From assembly GCA_020626545.1 (NCBI GenBank), contig JAHKZS010000249.1, positions 1 to 9,658 on the forward strand: a stretch of 9,658 nt of DNA. The letters are read 5' to 3'. The translations under genes were made by a program, and so were the position numbers. This DNA comes from a bacterium. Its GTDB lineage: Bacteria; Bacillota; Clostridia; Oscillospirales; Acutalibacteraceae. How positions within the stretch are numbered: position 1 is the first letter of the stretch; each line of letters starts with the position of its first letter. The notes beneath the pieces are model-generated. The model was not told where the DNA came from. It saw only the letters and a list, made by a program, of their open reading frames with translations, and did no database searches. Below are positions 1 through 6,865 of the stretch, one piece after another.

Positions 1-26
1 GGTCTTTTCGTCTTGCTCTTCTTCTC

Positions 27-65
27 GAAAAAACACACTTGCTTTTTCGCAAGTGTGTTTTCTTT
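27..65. terminator. Symmetric intrinsic terminator
   Basis: Two perfectly complementary 13-bp arms (30-42 and 49-61) flank a 6-nt loop. Because the arms begin and end in A and T runs, RNA from either strand ends in a U-rich tail. It lies about 60 bp past the stop of the leftward GDPD-like gene, so it most likely ends that transcript. It could also stop rightward transcription entering from outside the window. The stretch 62-124 between it and the stop codon shows nothing else, and bases 1-26 hold no start codon or convincing coding signal. Confidence 0.9.
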
Positions 66-124
66 AAACTCCCTTTGGCTTATCTTAATGATATTGCCGT
101 TTCGGCTCCTGTTTTTATATCTAT

Positions 125-1462
125 TTATATCCTATTATTAACAATTGTAGTGTCTATGCCTCGGTCGATAAGTTCGAGGGTTGCTTCCAGCGAGCCGTTG
201 ACGTTGTACTTAGCGTCGCTGTAAATGCCTACCTTTATATTATTATCGTGAAGCATTTTTATATTTCTGTCGCTCGGGAATCCGTAGATATAATTAATAA
301 TAAAGCTGTAGACCTTATTCTGTACGCACGAATTGACCGCGTTTTCCATAGTTAAGTAAGACGGCTCAGAGATAATATATCCCGCCTTAACGCCGCATTT
401 CATAATTCTTTTACAACAGTTCATATCCTTTGAGTATATAACCGTCTTTTCTCTCATATTGTATTTGTCGAGAAGGGCGGTTATTTTTTCTAAGTTTTCC
501 TGAGATGTAGTGTCGTCCTTGGTATGAAGATAGAGTTTTAAATCGTATTTGGATATTGTTGCTATCGCTTCCTCGATAGTCGGAATATACTGCTGACCGT
601 ATTCAGCCTCAAGTTCTTTTGTTTTGTATTTGAAGGGGAGAGGGTAATTCTTTCTGTTCGAAACAGACAGGTTTTTAATACTTGTGCCGTTAATCTTAGG
701 ATCGTGGTATATTAATATATCGTTGCTCTTAGTAATCCAGTAGTCGGTTTCAACTCCGTCGTAACAGCTTTGCTTTCCGGCTATATCAAACGCCGCTAGA
801 GTATTTTCGCACGCGCTGTCCTCGGCGCCGCGGTGAGCGATTATCTCGATGTTAGATTTAATATTGGTCTTTAAATCGTCAATATTTATAACGCAGCAAC
901 TTCCGCCGGATTTATAGTCGGCGTAATATATATTACCGCCGTTTTGAATATAAAATCTCGCGATTAAGATTTTATCGTCGGGGATATTTTTAACTAAGGC
1001 GGTAATGTATTTGTACCTGGTGTATCCGCTGTAAGTTGTTTCAAAAATATCGTTTCCGTATTTCCCGAAAGCTATTGAATTCTGAGTACCTTTACAGCTG
1101 ATTACAGTACTTTTGGATCCGATATAAGCTTCAGCGTTGTTTTTTATTTCATTAATATTATCAATGTTATCGACCACGTTAAAAATATAGCCGTAATCTT
1201 CCGAGTTTTTCAGCGTTTCGCTTAGAGCGACGCTTACAAAACGAGCTGAATTGATATTGTTTTTATTAGCCTGAACTCCGAGCAGTTCTATGCTTTTAAA
1301 AGACGTTCTATCCTTTAAACCGAACGCCGTGAAATTAGCGTCGTTCCTATCGGGAAAGAATGCCGTATCAGAAATATCCGAAGCGAAAGCGGTAACTAAA
1401 CCCGATATAAGTATTAAGAATGTCAGCGCTAAAGCTATTGTTATTTTATATATTCGTTTCAT
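125..1462 (-). CDS. Secreted protein with degenerate glycerophosphodiesterase-like (GDPD) domain
   Basis: This is a 445-aa exported protein. Residues 1-27 form a signal peptide: basic start, hydrophobic core and A-F-A before a likely cleavage after A27. Residues ~30-195 are a beta-rich region of unknown role that resembles, by eye, N-terminal regions of other Ruminococcus secreted proteins (pattern LGVQ...ARFVSVAL...GYIF). Residues ~204-445 match the GDPD TIM-barrel: H210-R-G, E219-N, E238-x-D240 and H253-D254 correspond to the family's catalytic histidines and metal ligands. The strand normally containing a metal-binding Glu (usually L-x-I-E-x-K) reads LKLYLHTK at 308-315, placing His313 there. 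The C-terminal strand ends in IVNNRI, not the usual TDxP-type motif. Known GDPDs hydrolyse glycerophosphodiesters to glycerol-3-phosphate and an alcohol; whether this one is active is uncertain. Its ATG directly follows the stop of the upstream gene, with an AAGGT-type ribosome site inside that gene's end (complement 1470-1474), suggesting coupled translation. Confidence 0.85.
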   Translation of the reverse strand: MKRIYKITIALALTFLILISGLVTAFASDISDTAFFPDRNDANFTAFGLKDRTSFKSIELLGVQANKNNINSARFVSVALSETLKNSEDYGYIFNVVDNIDNINEIKNNAEAYIGSKSTVISCKGTQNSIAFGKYGNDIFETTYSGYTRYKYITALVKNIPDDKILIARFYIQNGGNIYYADYKSGGSCCVINIDDLKTNIKSNIEIIAHRGAEDSACENTLAAFDIAGKQSCYDGVETDYWITKSNDILIYHDPKINGTSIKNLSVSNRKNYPLPFKYKTKELEAEYGQQYIPTIEEAIATISKYDLKLYLHTKDDTTSQENLEKITALLDKYNMREKTVIYSKDMNCCKRIMKCGVKAGYIISEPSYLTMENAVNSCVQNKVYSFIINYIYGFPSDRNIKMLHDNNIKVGIYSDAKYNVNGSLEATLELIDRGIDTTIVNNRI

Positions 1463-3133
1463 TTAAATTACCTTGATTTTTATTGTTTTTATTATGGATT
1501 TAGATTTGTAGAAGTTATTACCTTTAGCGGTAATTTTTATTTTGTACTTATACTTTCCTTTTTTAGTACTTTTTTTAATTTTAATCTTGCTTGATTTCGA
1601 TATAAGCGAGAGGCGTTTAGACGAGCCTTTGAGCCTTTTATAAGTTACTTTGCCCTTAGCTTTAGTTATTTTAAAAGCCTTGATTTTTACCGCTTTTTTC
1701 TTTAAAGTCTTTGCCTTAATAACTTTTTTGTATATTTTAATCTTAATCGGATTAGCTTTTTTTACTATGTCAGGTTTTTGTGACGGCGTAACGGACTGGG
1801 GTTCTGTAGCTTGTGTTACAATTACCACGGCCGGCTGTGTAGCAGGCTGAGTTTCTGTGGATTCCGACGGTTCAATACTCTCGGTGTTAATTGGGATTAG
1901 GTTAAAGGCTATTTTATCTTTGCCGAGTAACGCTCCGTCCTCAACTCCGCCTACGTTAGATTTCCTGCAAACTTCAAGCCTGCAGTAAGACGCGTCTTGG
2001 GATATATTATATGTTTTGCTCTTGTTTAAAGTCGGCGGGTTTGAGTTTTGTAAACAACCGAGATAGGATTTAGTCGAATTGTACCAGAAAATGTTATAAC
2101 GATACGTGTTGTCGTGAACTTCTACATCTACCGCTTTTAAATCCTTTGTGCTGATAAAATCGGTCGCGTAGTAGATATTTCTGTCGTCAGGAACATCTGT
2201 ACCCGAGGATATTGTAAGTCTACCTTCCTTAAATATACCTTGCTGACGCGGAATATACTCGGTAGTTTCTGTACTGTTTTCGATATTCAGAAGTCTGAAA
2301 TAGATTTTATTATTCTTTTCAAGAATATTATCCTCAACTCCGCCCAAGTTACCCGATCTGCAAACTACTACCCTTATATAAGCTGTATTTTGCGGAAGTG
2401 AAACTGTATCGTTTACATTTAAGTCAGGCGGGTTTTTATTCTCGAGAGCTGAGATGAATTTTTTGTTGCTATTATAAAAGAAAACGTTGTATCTGTATGT
2501 ATCGTCTATAACGGTTATATCTACTGTGTTAAAAGTATCGGTATTAATAAATCCGCCGCGGTAGTATCTTTTAGAGGTTTCCTCAACTTCGCTTCCGTCA
2601 GCGGCGGCAAGTCTGCCGATTTCCCAGGAAATATTCAGCTTTTCAGCTTCGTCGGGGGTAGCTTCGCTTGATATGTAAGACGGATTTTTAAAATAGATTT
2701 TCTCCTTAGCGGTATAACTGTCCTCGCTTATTAATCCGTTATCGTTACTCAGCGAGTTTATATTAAGTTTATACTCGATTTTACCCGGGTTTGTAATTTT
2801 AAAGTCGATATTAATAAGCGCTTTTTCTTCGGAGAAATCCCCCGGTTTATCAATATTAAATTCGATTTTACCGTCTTTAATCTCATAGTCGGCATACGGA
2901 GAGTTTACCGACTTAATATCTGTAAGCTCAGCGGGATAGATTACGGAGAAACCGCCGTTTTTTATATTTTCTGTGCTTTGTAAATTAACGGTGTAGGTTA
3001 GGGTGGAGCCTGTCTGAGCCGAGTAGGTTATTCCGCCGGAGATAATATCGGACTCTGCCGAAGCGCTTACGACGTATAGCGGCGTTATTATGATAGCTAA
3101 GCTAATAAGTACCGCTGCAAGTTTTTTAAACAT
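1463..3133 (-). CDS. Secreted modular surface protein: cohesin-like region, twin domains, Lys-rich tail
   Basis: This 556-aa exported protein has a signal peptide at residues 1-26 (A-S-A before the predicted cleavage). Residues ~28-148 are beta-rich and resemble cohesin or carbohydrate-binding beta-sandwich modules (pattern GSTLTYTVNLQ...GGFSVIYP). Two related ~116-residue domains follow at ~168-283 and ~299-414. They share DxTYRYN, a W/F-Y-N-S motif, NPP, and a V/L-E/V-V-CR-S-x-x-GGVED motif. Residues ~418-457 are a Ser/Thr/Pro/Gln linker. Residues 461-556 contain 35 Lys and no Asp or Glu, with the repeat-like pattern KGKYKYKIKITAKGNNFYKSKS seen in Ig-like tails of clostridial surface proteins. 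No dockerin, LPXTG or C-terminal membrane anchor is visible. The ATG is preceded by AGAAGG (complement 3140-3145) at 6-nt spacing and lies 12 bp after the upstream stop. Role inferred, not known: a cell-envelope or polysaccharide-binding protein co-expressed with the GDPD-like protein. Confidence 0.8.
   Translation of the reverse strand: MFKKLAAVLISLAIIITPLYVVSASAESDIISGGITYSAQTGSTLTYTVNLQSTENIKNGGFSVIYPAELTDIKSVNSPYADYEIKDGKIEFNIDKPGDFSEEKALINIDFKITNPGKIEYKLNINSLSNDNGLISEDSYTAKEKIYFKNPSYISSEATPDEAEKLNISWEIGRLAAADGSEVEETSKRYYRGGFINTDTFNTVDITVIDDTYRYNVFFYNSNKKFISALENKNPPDLNVNDTVSLPQNTAYIRVVVCRSGNLGGVEDNILEKNNKIYFRLLNIENSTETTEYIPRQQGIFKEGRLTISSGTDVPDDRNIYYATDFISTKDLKAVDVEVHDNTYRYNIFWYNSTKSYLGCLQNSNPPTLNKSKTYNISQDASYCRLEVCRKSNVGGVEDGALLGKDKIAFNLIPINTESIEPSESTETQPATQPAVVIVTQATEPQSVTPSQKPDIVKKANPIKIKIYKKVIKAKTLKKKAVKIKAFKITKAKGKVTYKRLKGSSKRLSLISKSSKIKIKKSTKKGKYKYKIKITAKGNNFYKSKSIIKTIKIKVI
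1892..2632 (-). repeat. Intragenic duplication encoding the twin ~116-aa domains
   Basis: Codons ~168-283 (2285-2632) and ~299-414 (1892-2239) of the surface-protein gene encode two homologous domains separated by a short linker. Aligned by eye they share DTYRYN/NTYRYN, FFYNS/FWYNS, NPPDLN/NPPTLN, VVVCRSGN/LEVCRKSN and GGVEDN/GGVEDG. Divergence outside these blocks is large, so the duplication is old. The domain family was not recognised. Confidence 0.8.
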
Positions 3134-3145
3134 AGTAAACCTTCT

Positions 3146-3322
3146 TTATATAAATCTGTTTAATTCGCTGTTGTATTCGTAGTTGATTTCCTTTAATTTA
3201 TCAATTAAACCGCTTTTATCCGTGTTTAAATCCTCGCAAAGCTCATCGAGACTTGAGTAATTGTCGCGGAGTTTAGTATTTATTACAGACAAAAGCATCA
3301 TTTTGTCGTTAGGTAAATCCAT
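3146..3322 (-). CDS. DUF4250-like small protein
   Basis: This 58-aa protein starts MDLPNDKMMLLS and continues with a V-N-T-K-L-R-D sequence and a SLDELCEDL segment. The pattern matches the small Firmicutes family DUF4250, which has no assigned function. It is acidic to neutral, has no signal peptide or membrane segment, and appears to be a short helical cytoplasmic protein; the region SLDELCEDLNTDKSGLIDKL could form a helix-turn-helix-like pair. A GTG 9 nt further upstream is in frame, but it lies inside the ribosome-binding sequence GAGGTG, so the ATG at 3322 is the better start. The gene is the first of the leftward unit, ending 12 bp before the secreted modular protein. The family recognition is from memory of its consensus. 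Confidence 0.8.
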   Translation of the reverse strand: MDLPNDKMMLLSVINTKLRDNYSSLDELCEDLNTDKSGLIDKLKEINYEYNSELNRFI

Positions 3323-3328
3323 ATATAA

Positions 3329-3334
3329 CACCTC
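3329..3334 (-). promoter_or_regulatory. Ribosome-binding site fixing the DUF4250 start
   Basis: The complement of CACCTC reads GAGGTG, 6 nt before the ATG at 3322. It overlaps the alternative in-frame GTG, which therefore cannot serve as the start codon with this site. Confidence 0.75.
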
Positions 3335-3340
3335 AATTTT

Positions 3341-3369
3341 ATTTTAGCAAACAATTTTTTATTTGTAAA
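3341..3369 (-). promoter_or_regulatory. Sigma-A-type promoter for the leftward unit
   Basis: On the minus strand TTTACA (complement of 3364-3369) and TAAAAT (complement of 3341-3346) are separated by exactly 17 bp. A start about 7 nt further on falls at ~3334, on the edge of the ribosome-binding site. The transcript would have a leader of only about 12 nt. It is divergent from the yfmF promoter. Confidence 0.6.
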
Positions 3370-3376
3370 TAACCCT

Positions 3377-3404
3377 TTTATATTAATTTAAATTGTGTTA
3401 TACT
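3377..3404 (+). promoter_or_regulatory. Promoter upstream of yfmF, extended -10
   Basis: TATACT at 3399-3404 is preceded by TGT, giving an extended -10 element (TGnTATACT). The -35 is weak: TTTATA at 3377-3382 with 16-bp spacing. A start near 3411 leaves about 23 nt to the ATG at 3434, with AAGGAG at 3420-3425. It shares an intergenic stretch of about 110 bp with the leftward promoter, without overlapping it. Confidence 0.55.
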
Positions 3405-3433
3405 AATTAAGAATGTAAAAAGGAGTTGACTAT

Positions 3434-4702
3434 ATGAATCCTGTGAAACAGATTGAACTTGCCGACGGAGTTGTTTTCAACAGTATTTCCGACGAGCGTT
3501 TCAAAACTATGAAGCTGCTCACTAATATATTTCTGCCTTTAAGCGAGGAAACAGCTTCCGTTAACGCGCTGTTGTGCTACGTAATGGTAAGATGTTGTAA
3601 AAAATATCCCGATATGATTAAGATGTCGAGAAAGCTCGGCTCTCTATACGGCGCCGAGGTCAACGGCTCTGTGTCTAAAATGGGTGATATGCAGTGCCTT
3701 AAAATTGATATAGGCGGACTTTCCGACAGATACGCTATTGATAACGAAAATATCTCCGCTGAGCTTTCGTCGCTTTTGTGCGAGGTTTTATTTAATCCTA
3801 AAGTAGAGAACGGCGAGTTTGACGAAAAGGATATGCTCCAGGAAAAACGCCAGATTCTCGATATGATAGATTCCGATTTTAACGACAAGCGGGTTTACGC
3901 CGCCCAGCGTTTGAATGAGATTATGTGCGCCGACGAAGTGTACGGAATTAAATGGTGCGGTACTAAGGAACAGCTTGAAGCCGTTACCCCGAAGGCTCTT
4001 TATGAAGCTTGGCGGAATATGCTCAAAAACGCTCATTTTGAGATTACATTCGTAGGCGAGAGCAATCCCGATAATGCCGCCGAGGTTATAAAAAATTCTT
4101 TTAAAGAAATAAAAAGAACGCCTGTAGATTTATCTACCGACGTTGTATATACGGTTTTTGAGGAAAAGAACGTTACCGAAGAAATGGAAGTAGCTCAGTC
4201 CAAGCTTGAAATCGGCTTTAGAACAGCCTGCGCCGAGCCTGAACCCGAAACTGTCGCGACAAGACTTATGGCGGTTATCTTAGGCGGTACGGCTTCATCG
4301 AAGTTGTTTAATAATGTCCGTGAGAAAAAGAGCCTATGTTATTACTGTATGGCTAGGTATCAGCGTTTAAAAGGCTTAATGATAATCGAGTCGGGAGTTG
4401 AAACCGCTAATATCGAAGCGGCTAAGGAAGCTATTTTAGCCGAGGTAGAGGATATGAAAAAGGGTAATATTTCCGATTTCGAGATTAATTCCGCTAAGCT
4501 CGCGATAATCAACAGCACCTTAGGCGTTACCGATACTGTTACCGGTCTTTCGAGCTGGTACAGCTCTCAGGTTATGGACGCTTCGGTAGATACTCCCGAG
4601 GAAGCTTGTAAAAAGGTTGAGGCTGTTACTAAGGAAGATATTGTAAAAGCCGCTAACAAGCTTATGCTGGATACTATATTTGTTCTTAAAGCAGGTGAAT
4701 AA
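3434..4702 (+). CDS. yfmF: M16 peptidase-like protein YfmF (non-catalytic partner)
   Basis: This 422-aa cytoplasmic protein has the two-lobed M16 (pitrilysin/processing-peptidase) layout. It carries no HxxEH zinc motif; the equivalent N-terminal helix reads CYVMVRCCKKYPDMIKMSRK. A conserved LYGA follows at ~71-74. The C-terminal half keeps the M16 substrate-side motif VREKKSLCYY at ~295-304, with Arg296 and Tyr303 or Tyr304. This fits the YfmF family, annotated as EF-P 5-aminopentanol modification-associated, the inactive half of a pair with YfmH. The sequence does not show the exact role, and no EF-P or YmfI-type reductase gene lies in the window. The start has AAGGAG at 8-nt spacing. The stop codon abuts the ATG of yfmH, so the two are presumably translated together and may form a heterodimer. 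A role in peptide processing other than EF-P modification remains possible. Confidence 0.88.
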   Translation: MNPVKQIELADGVVFNSISDERFKTMKLLTNIFLPLSEETASVNALLCYVMVRCCKKYPDMIKMSRKLGSLYGAEVNGSVSKMGDMQCLKIDIGGLSDRYAIDNENISAELSSLLCEVLFNPKVENGEFDEKDMLQEKRQILDMIDSDFNDKRVYAAQRLNEIMCADEVYGIKWCGTKEQLEAVTPKALYEAWRNMLKNAHFEITFVGESNPDNAAEVIKNSFKEIKRTPVDLSTDVVYTVFEEKNVTEEMEVAQSKLEIGFRTACAEPEPETVATRLMAVILGGTASSKLFNNVREKKSLCYYCMARYQRLKGLMIIESGVETANIEAAKEAILAEVEDMKKGNISDFEINSAKLAIINSTLGVTDTVTGLSSWYSSQVMDASVDTPEEACKKVEAVTKEDIVKAANKLMLDTIFVLKAGE

Positions 4703-5977
4703 ATGAGTAAAATTACTGAGATTAAATCCGCCAGAGTCGGCGATAAATACTATAAAATCGAACACGATTCGGGACTTACGATTTACCTTTATCCTAAGTC
4801 TGATTACAACTCGAAATACGCTATTTTCGGAACTCGTTTCGGAAGCGTAAATAACGCGTTTTCGCTCGACGGCGGGGATGTTAAAAAAGTTCCCGACGGT
4901 ATAGCGCATTACCTCGAGCACAAGATGTTCGAGTGCGAGGACGGCGACGCTTTCGTTAAATACGCTAAGACAGGCGCTAACGCTAACGCCTATACTTCTT
5001 TTAACAAGACATGTTACCTTTTCGGCTGTACCGAGAATTTTGATCAGAGCTTCGAGATTCTGCTCGATTTTGTACAGCGTCCGTACTTTACCGAAGAAAC
5101 TGTCGCTAAGGAACAGGGAATTATTGGTCAGGAAATTCGTATGTACGATGATTCCGCCGAATGGGTTGTAATGTTTAATATGCTTAAGGGTATGTATAAA
5201 AGCCATCCTGTTCAGATTGATATAGCCGGTACGGTTGAGTCGATTGCCGAGATTACTCCCGAGCTTTTGTACGACTGTTATTACACTTTCTATAACCTTA
5301 ATAATATGGTGCTTTGCGTAAGCGGAGATTTGACCTGCGAGGATATACTCAAAACAGCTGATAAAATGCTCAAAAATTGTGAAAAGCACGATATTAAGAG
5401 CTATTTTGAGGATGAACCCTACGAGGTTCAGTCGCGTTATATTGAGCAGAAATTTCCTGTATCCGTTCCTCTTTTTAACTTCGGTTATAAAGAAAAATGC
5501 CATAAGGTAACTCAGAAAGAAACCGCTGAGATTGATATTATAATGACGCTTTTAACTTCGCCGTCGTTCGAATTATACAACAAGCTCGATGACGAAAAAC
5601 TTATAAACCAGAGCTTTGACGCCGAATACTTCGACGGTCAGGGATACAACTCCGTAATTTTCAGCAGCGAGTCCCGTTCTCCTAAAAAGGCGGCTGAGGT
5701 AATTAAAGAGTATATTGAAAATCTTAAGGCGAACGGAGTTAACGAGGAAGATTTCGAGATCGCTAAGCGTGAGGTTTACGGCGATTTGGTATCGTCTTTA
5801 AATAATGTCGAGGCGATAGCTAACGCTATGGTAGACGCTCATTTTAATAATTCCGATATATTCGGATTCATAGACGATGTGGCGGAGTGTAAGCTTGAGG
5901 ACGTAAACTCAAGATTAAAGACTATGTTTGATACCGATAATACCACTTTATCGGTAATTCTTCCCGATAAGGAGTAG
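4703..5977 (+). CDS. yfmH: M16 zinc peptidase-like protein YfmH (catalytic partner)
   Basis: This is a 424-aa M16-family protein. The inverted zinc motif is intact: H69-Y-L-E72-H73, with Glu72 as catalytic base. The distal pair E137 and E144 has the same 7-residue separation as in pitrilysin, and E144 is the likely third zinc ligand. The flanking sequences (GIAHYLEHKMFE, then NANAYTSFNKTCY) are typical of YfmH. The first lobe covers roughly residues 15-230 and the second ~245-420. No signal peptide is seen, so it acts in the cytosol. Family annotation links it to EF-P 5-aminopentanol modification, but its true substrate is not evident here. It begins immediately after the yfmF stop, with an AGGTG site at 4693-4697 inside the yfmF end. 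lgt follows 3 bp after its stop. Confidence 0.9.
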   Translation: MSKITEIKSARVGDKYYKIEHDSGLTIYLYPKSDYNSKYAIFGTRFGSVNNAFSLDGGDVKKVPDGIAHYLEHKMFECEDGDAFVKYAKTGANANAYTSFNKTCYLFGCTENFDQSFEILLDFVQRPYFTEETVAKEQGIIGQEIRMYDDSAEWVVMFNMLKGMYKSHPVQIDIAGTVESIAEITPELLYDCYYTFYNLNNMVLCVSGDLTCEDILKTADKMLKNCEKHDIKSYFEDEPYEVQSRYIEQKFPVSVPLFNFGYKEKCHKVTQKETAEIDIIMTLLTSPSFELYNKLDDEKLINQSFDAEYFDGQGYNSVIFSSESRSPKKAAEVIKEYIENLKANGVNEEDFEIAKREVYGDLVSSLNNVEAIANAMVDAHFNNSDIFGFIDDVAECKLEDVNSRLKTMFDTDNTTLSVILPDKE

Positions 5978-5980
5978 GAT

Positions 5981-6865
5981 ATGTATAATGTTTCTTTTCC
6001 GGGGCTCGGGATTGAGTTCCCGCTTAGTCCTATAGCCTTCTCGATAGGCGGACTTAAGGTTCATTGGTACGGAATCATAATCGCGGGCGGACTTATACTC
6101 GCTATGATTTACGCTTATTTTTCAGCGGCGAGGTTTAATGTAGACAGAAATAAGCTTTTTGACTGTGTTCTGGTCGGAATTGTGACAGGCGTTATCGGCG
6201 CGAGAGCGTACTATGTACTGTTTAAGCTCGATTATTATATAGCTCATCCGAATGAGATTATAATGATAAATAACGGCGGACTCGCTATTTACGGCGGAAT
6301 AATCGGAGCTTTCCTCGGCGGATGTATCACGGCTAAGATTTTGAAGATAAAAATTATGCCGATATTGGATGTCGCGGTTTTAGGATTTTTAATCGGACAG
6401 GGAATAGGACGCTGGGGTAATTTCTTTAACCAGGAGGCGTTTGGTTCGGTTACCGATTTGCCGTGGAGAATGGTAAGCGAGAATACCGGCTTAAAAGGCG
6501 TTCATCCTTGCTTTTTATACGAGAGCTTATGGTGTTTGCTCGGGTTTGTGATATTGCATTTCCTGAGTAAAAGGTATCAAAAATACTCGGGGCAAGTGCT
6601 TTACGCGTATATGGTATGGTACGGATTCGAGCGTATGATAGTTGAGGGGCTTAGAACCGACAGCTTGTATCTGCCGTTTAGTTTATTCGGATACGATTTA
6701 AGAGTTTCTCAGCTTTTATCAGCGGTAATTTTTATCGCGGGAATAGTTTTATTAATTGTAAACAGAAAGAGAAAGGACAGCTTTTATGACAATTATAGAC
6801 GGAAAAAAGGTATCAACAGCGGTAAAGGAAAACGTAAAAAAGGAAGTAGAACAGCTAAAAGCTAA
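5981..6865 (+). CDS. lgt: Prolipoprotein diacylglyceryl transferase
   Basis: Lgt transfers diacylglycerol from phosphatidylglycerol to the lipobox cysteine of prolipoproteins in the cytoplasmic membrane. This 294-aa protein has about seven hydrophobic segments and the signature GRWGNFFNQEAFG at 143-155 with the essential Arg144. Other family motifs are GGLAIYGG at ~99-106 (Tyr where E. coli has the catalytic-loop His), HPCFLYES at 175-182, and R218...E222 near the C terminus, matching the family's conserved Arg-Glu pair. The start has AAGGAG at 5969-5974, which overlaps the end of yfmH. The last membrane segment ends near residue 260. A basic tail (NRKRKDSF, then RRKK and GKGKRKKGSR) follows, of which the last 26 residues are read from inside folD. 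Without that overlap the protein would be about 268 aa, a more usual end. Confidence 0.95.
   Translation: MYNVSFPGLGIEFPLSPIAFSIGGLKVHWYGIIIAGGLILAMIYAYFSAARFNVDRNKLFDCVLVGIVTGVIGARAYYVLFKLDYYIAHPNEIIMINNGGLAIYGGIIGAFLGGCITAKILKIKIMPILDVAVLGFLIGQGIGRWGNFFNQEAFGSVTDLPWRMVSENTGLKGVHPCFLYESLWCLLGFVILHFLSKRYQKYSGQVLYAYMVWYGFERMIVEGLRTDSLYLPFSLFGYDLRVSQLLSAVIFIAGIVLLIVNRKRKDSFYDNYRRKKGINSGKGKRKKGSRTAKS

Noticed and set aside
39..224. Short plus-strand frame through the left terminator
   Set aside because: It begins within the terminator hairpin at a TTG and runs antisense to the end of the GDPD-like gene.
1650..1850. Short plus-strand hydrophobic frame
   Set aside because: It is the antisense of the Lys-rich tail and linker; Lys codons read as Phe/Leu on the other strand, which explains its hydrophobicity.
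3323..3331. In-frame GTG at 3331 as the start of the DUF4250 gene
   Set aside because: The GTG is part of the GAGGTG ribosome site for the ATG at 3322, and the family begins near M-x-LPND.
4520..5503. Long open frame of 327 codons on the minus strand opposite yfmF/yfmH
   Set aside because: It lies antisense to two clearly recognised genes, has no recognisable domains or ribosome site, and arises from codon bias of the plus strand.
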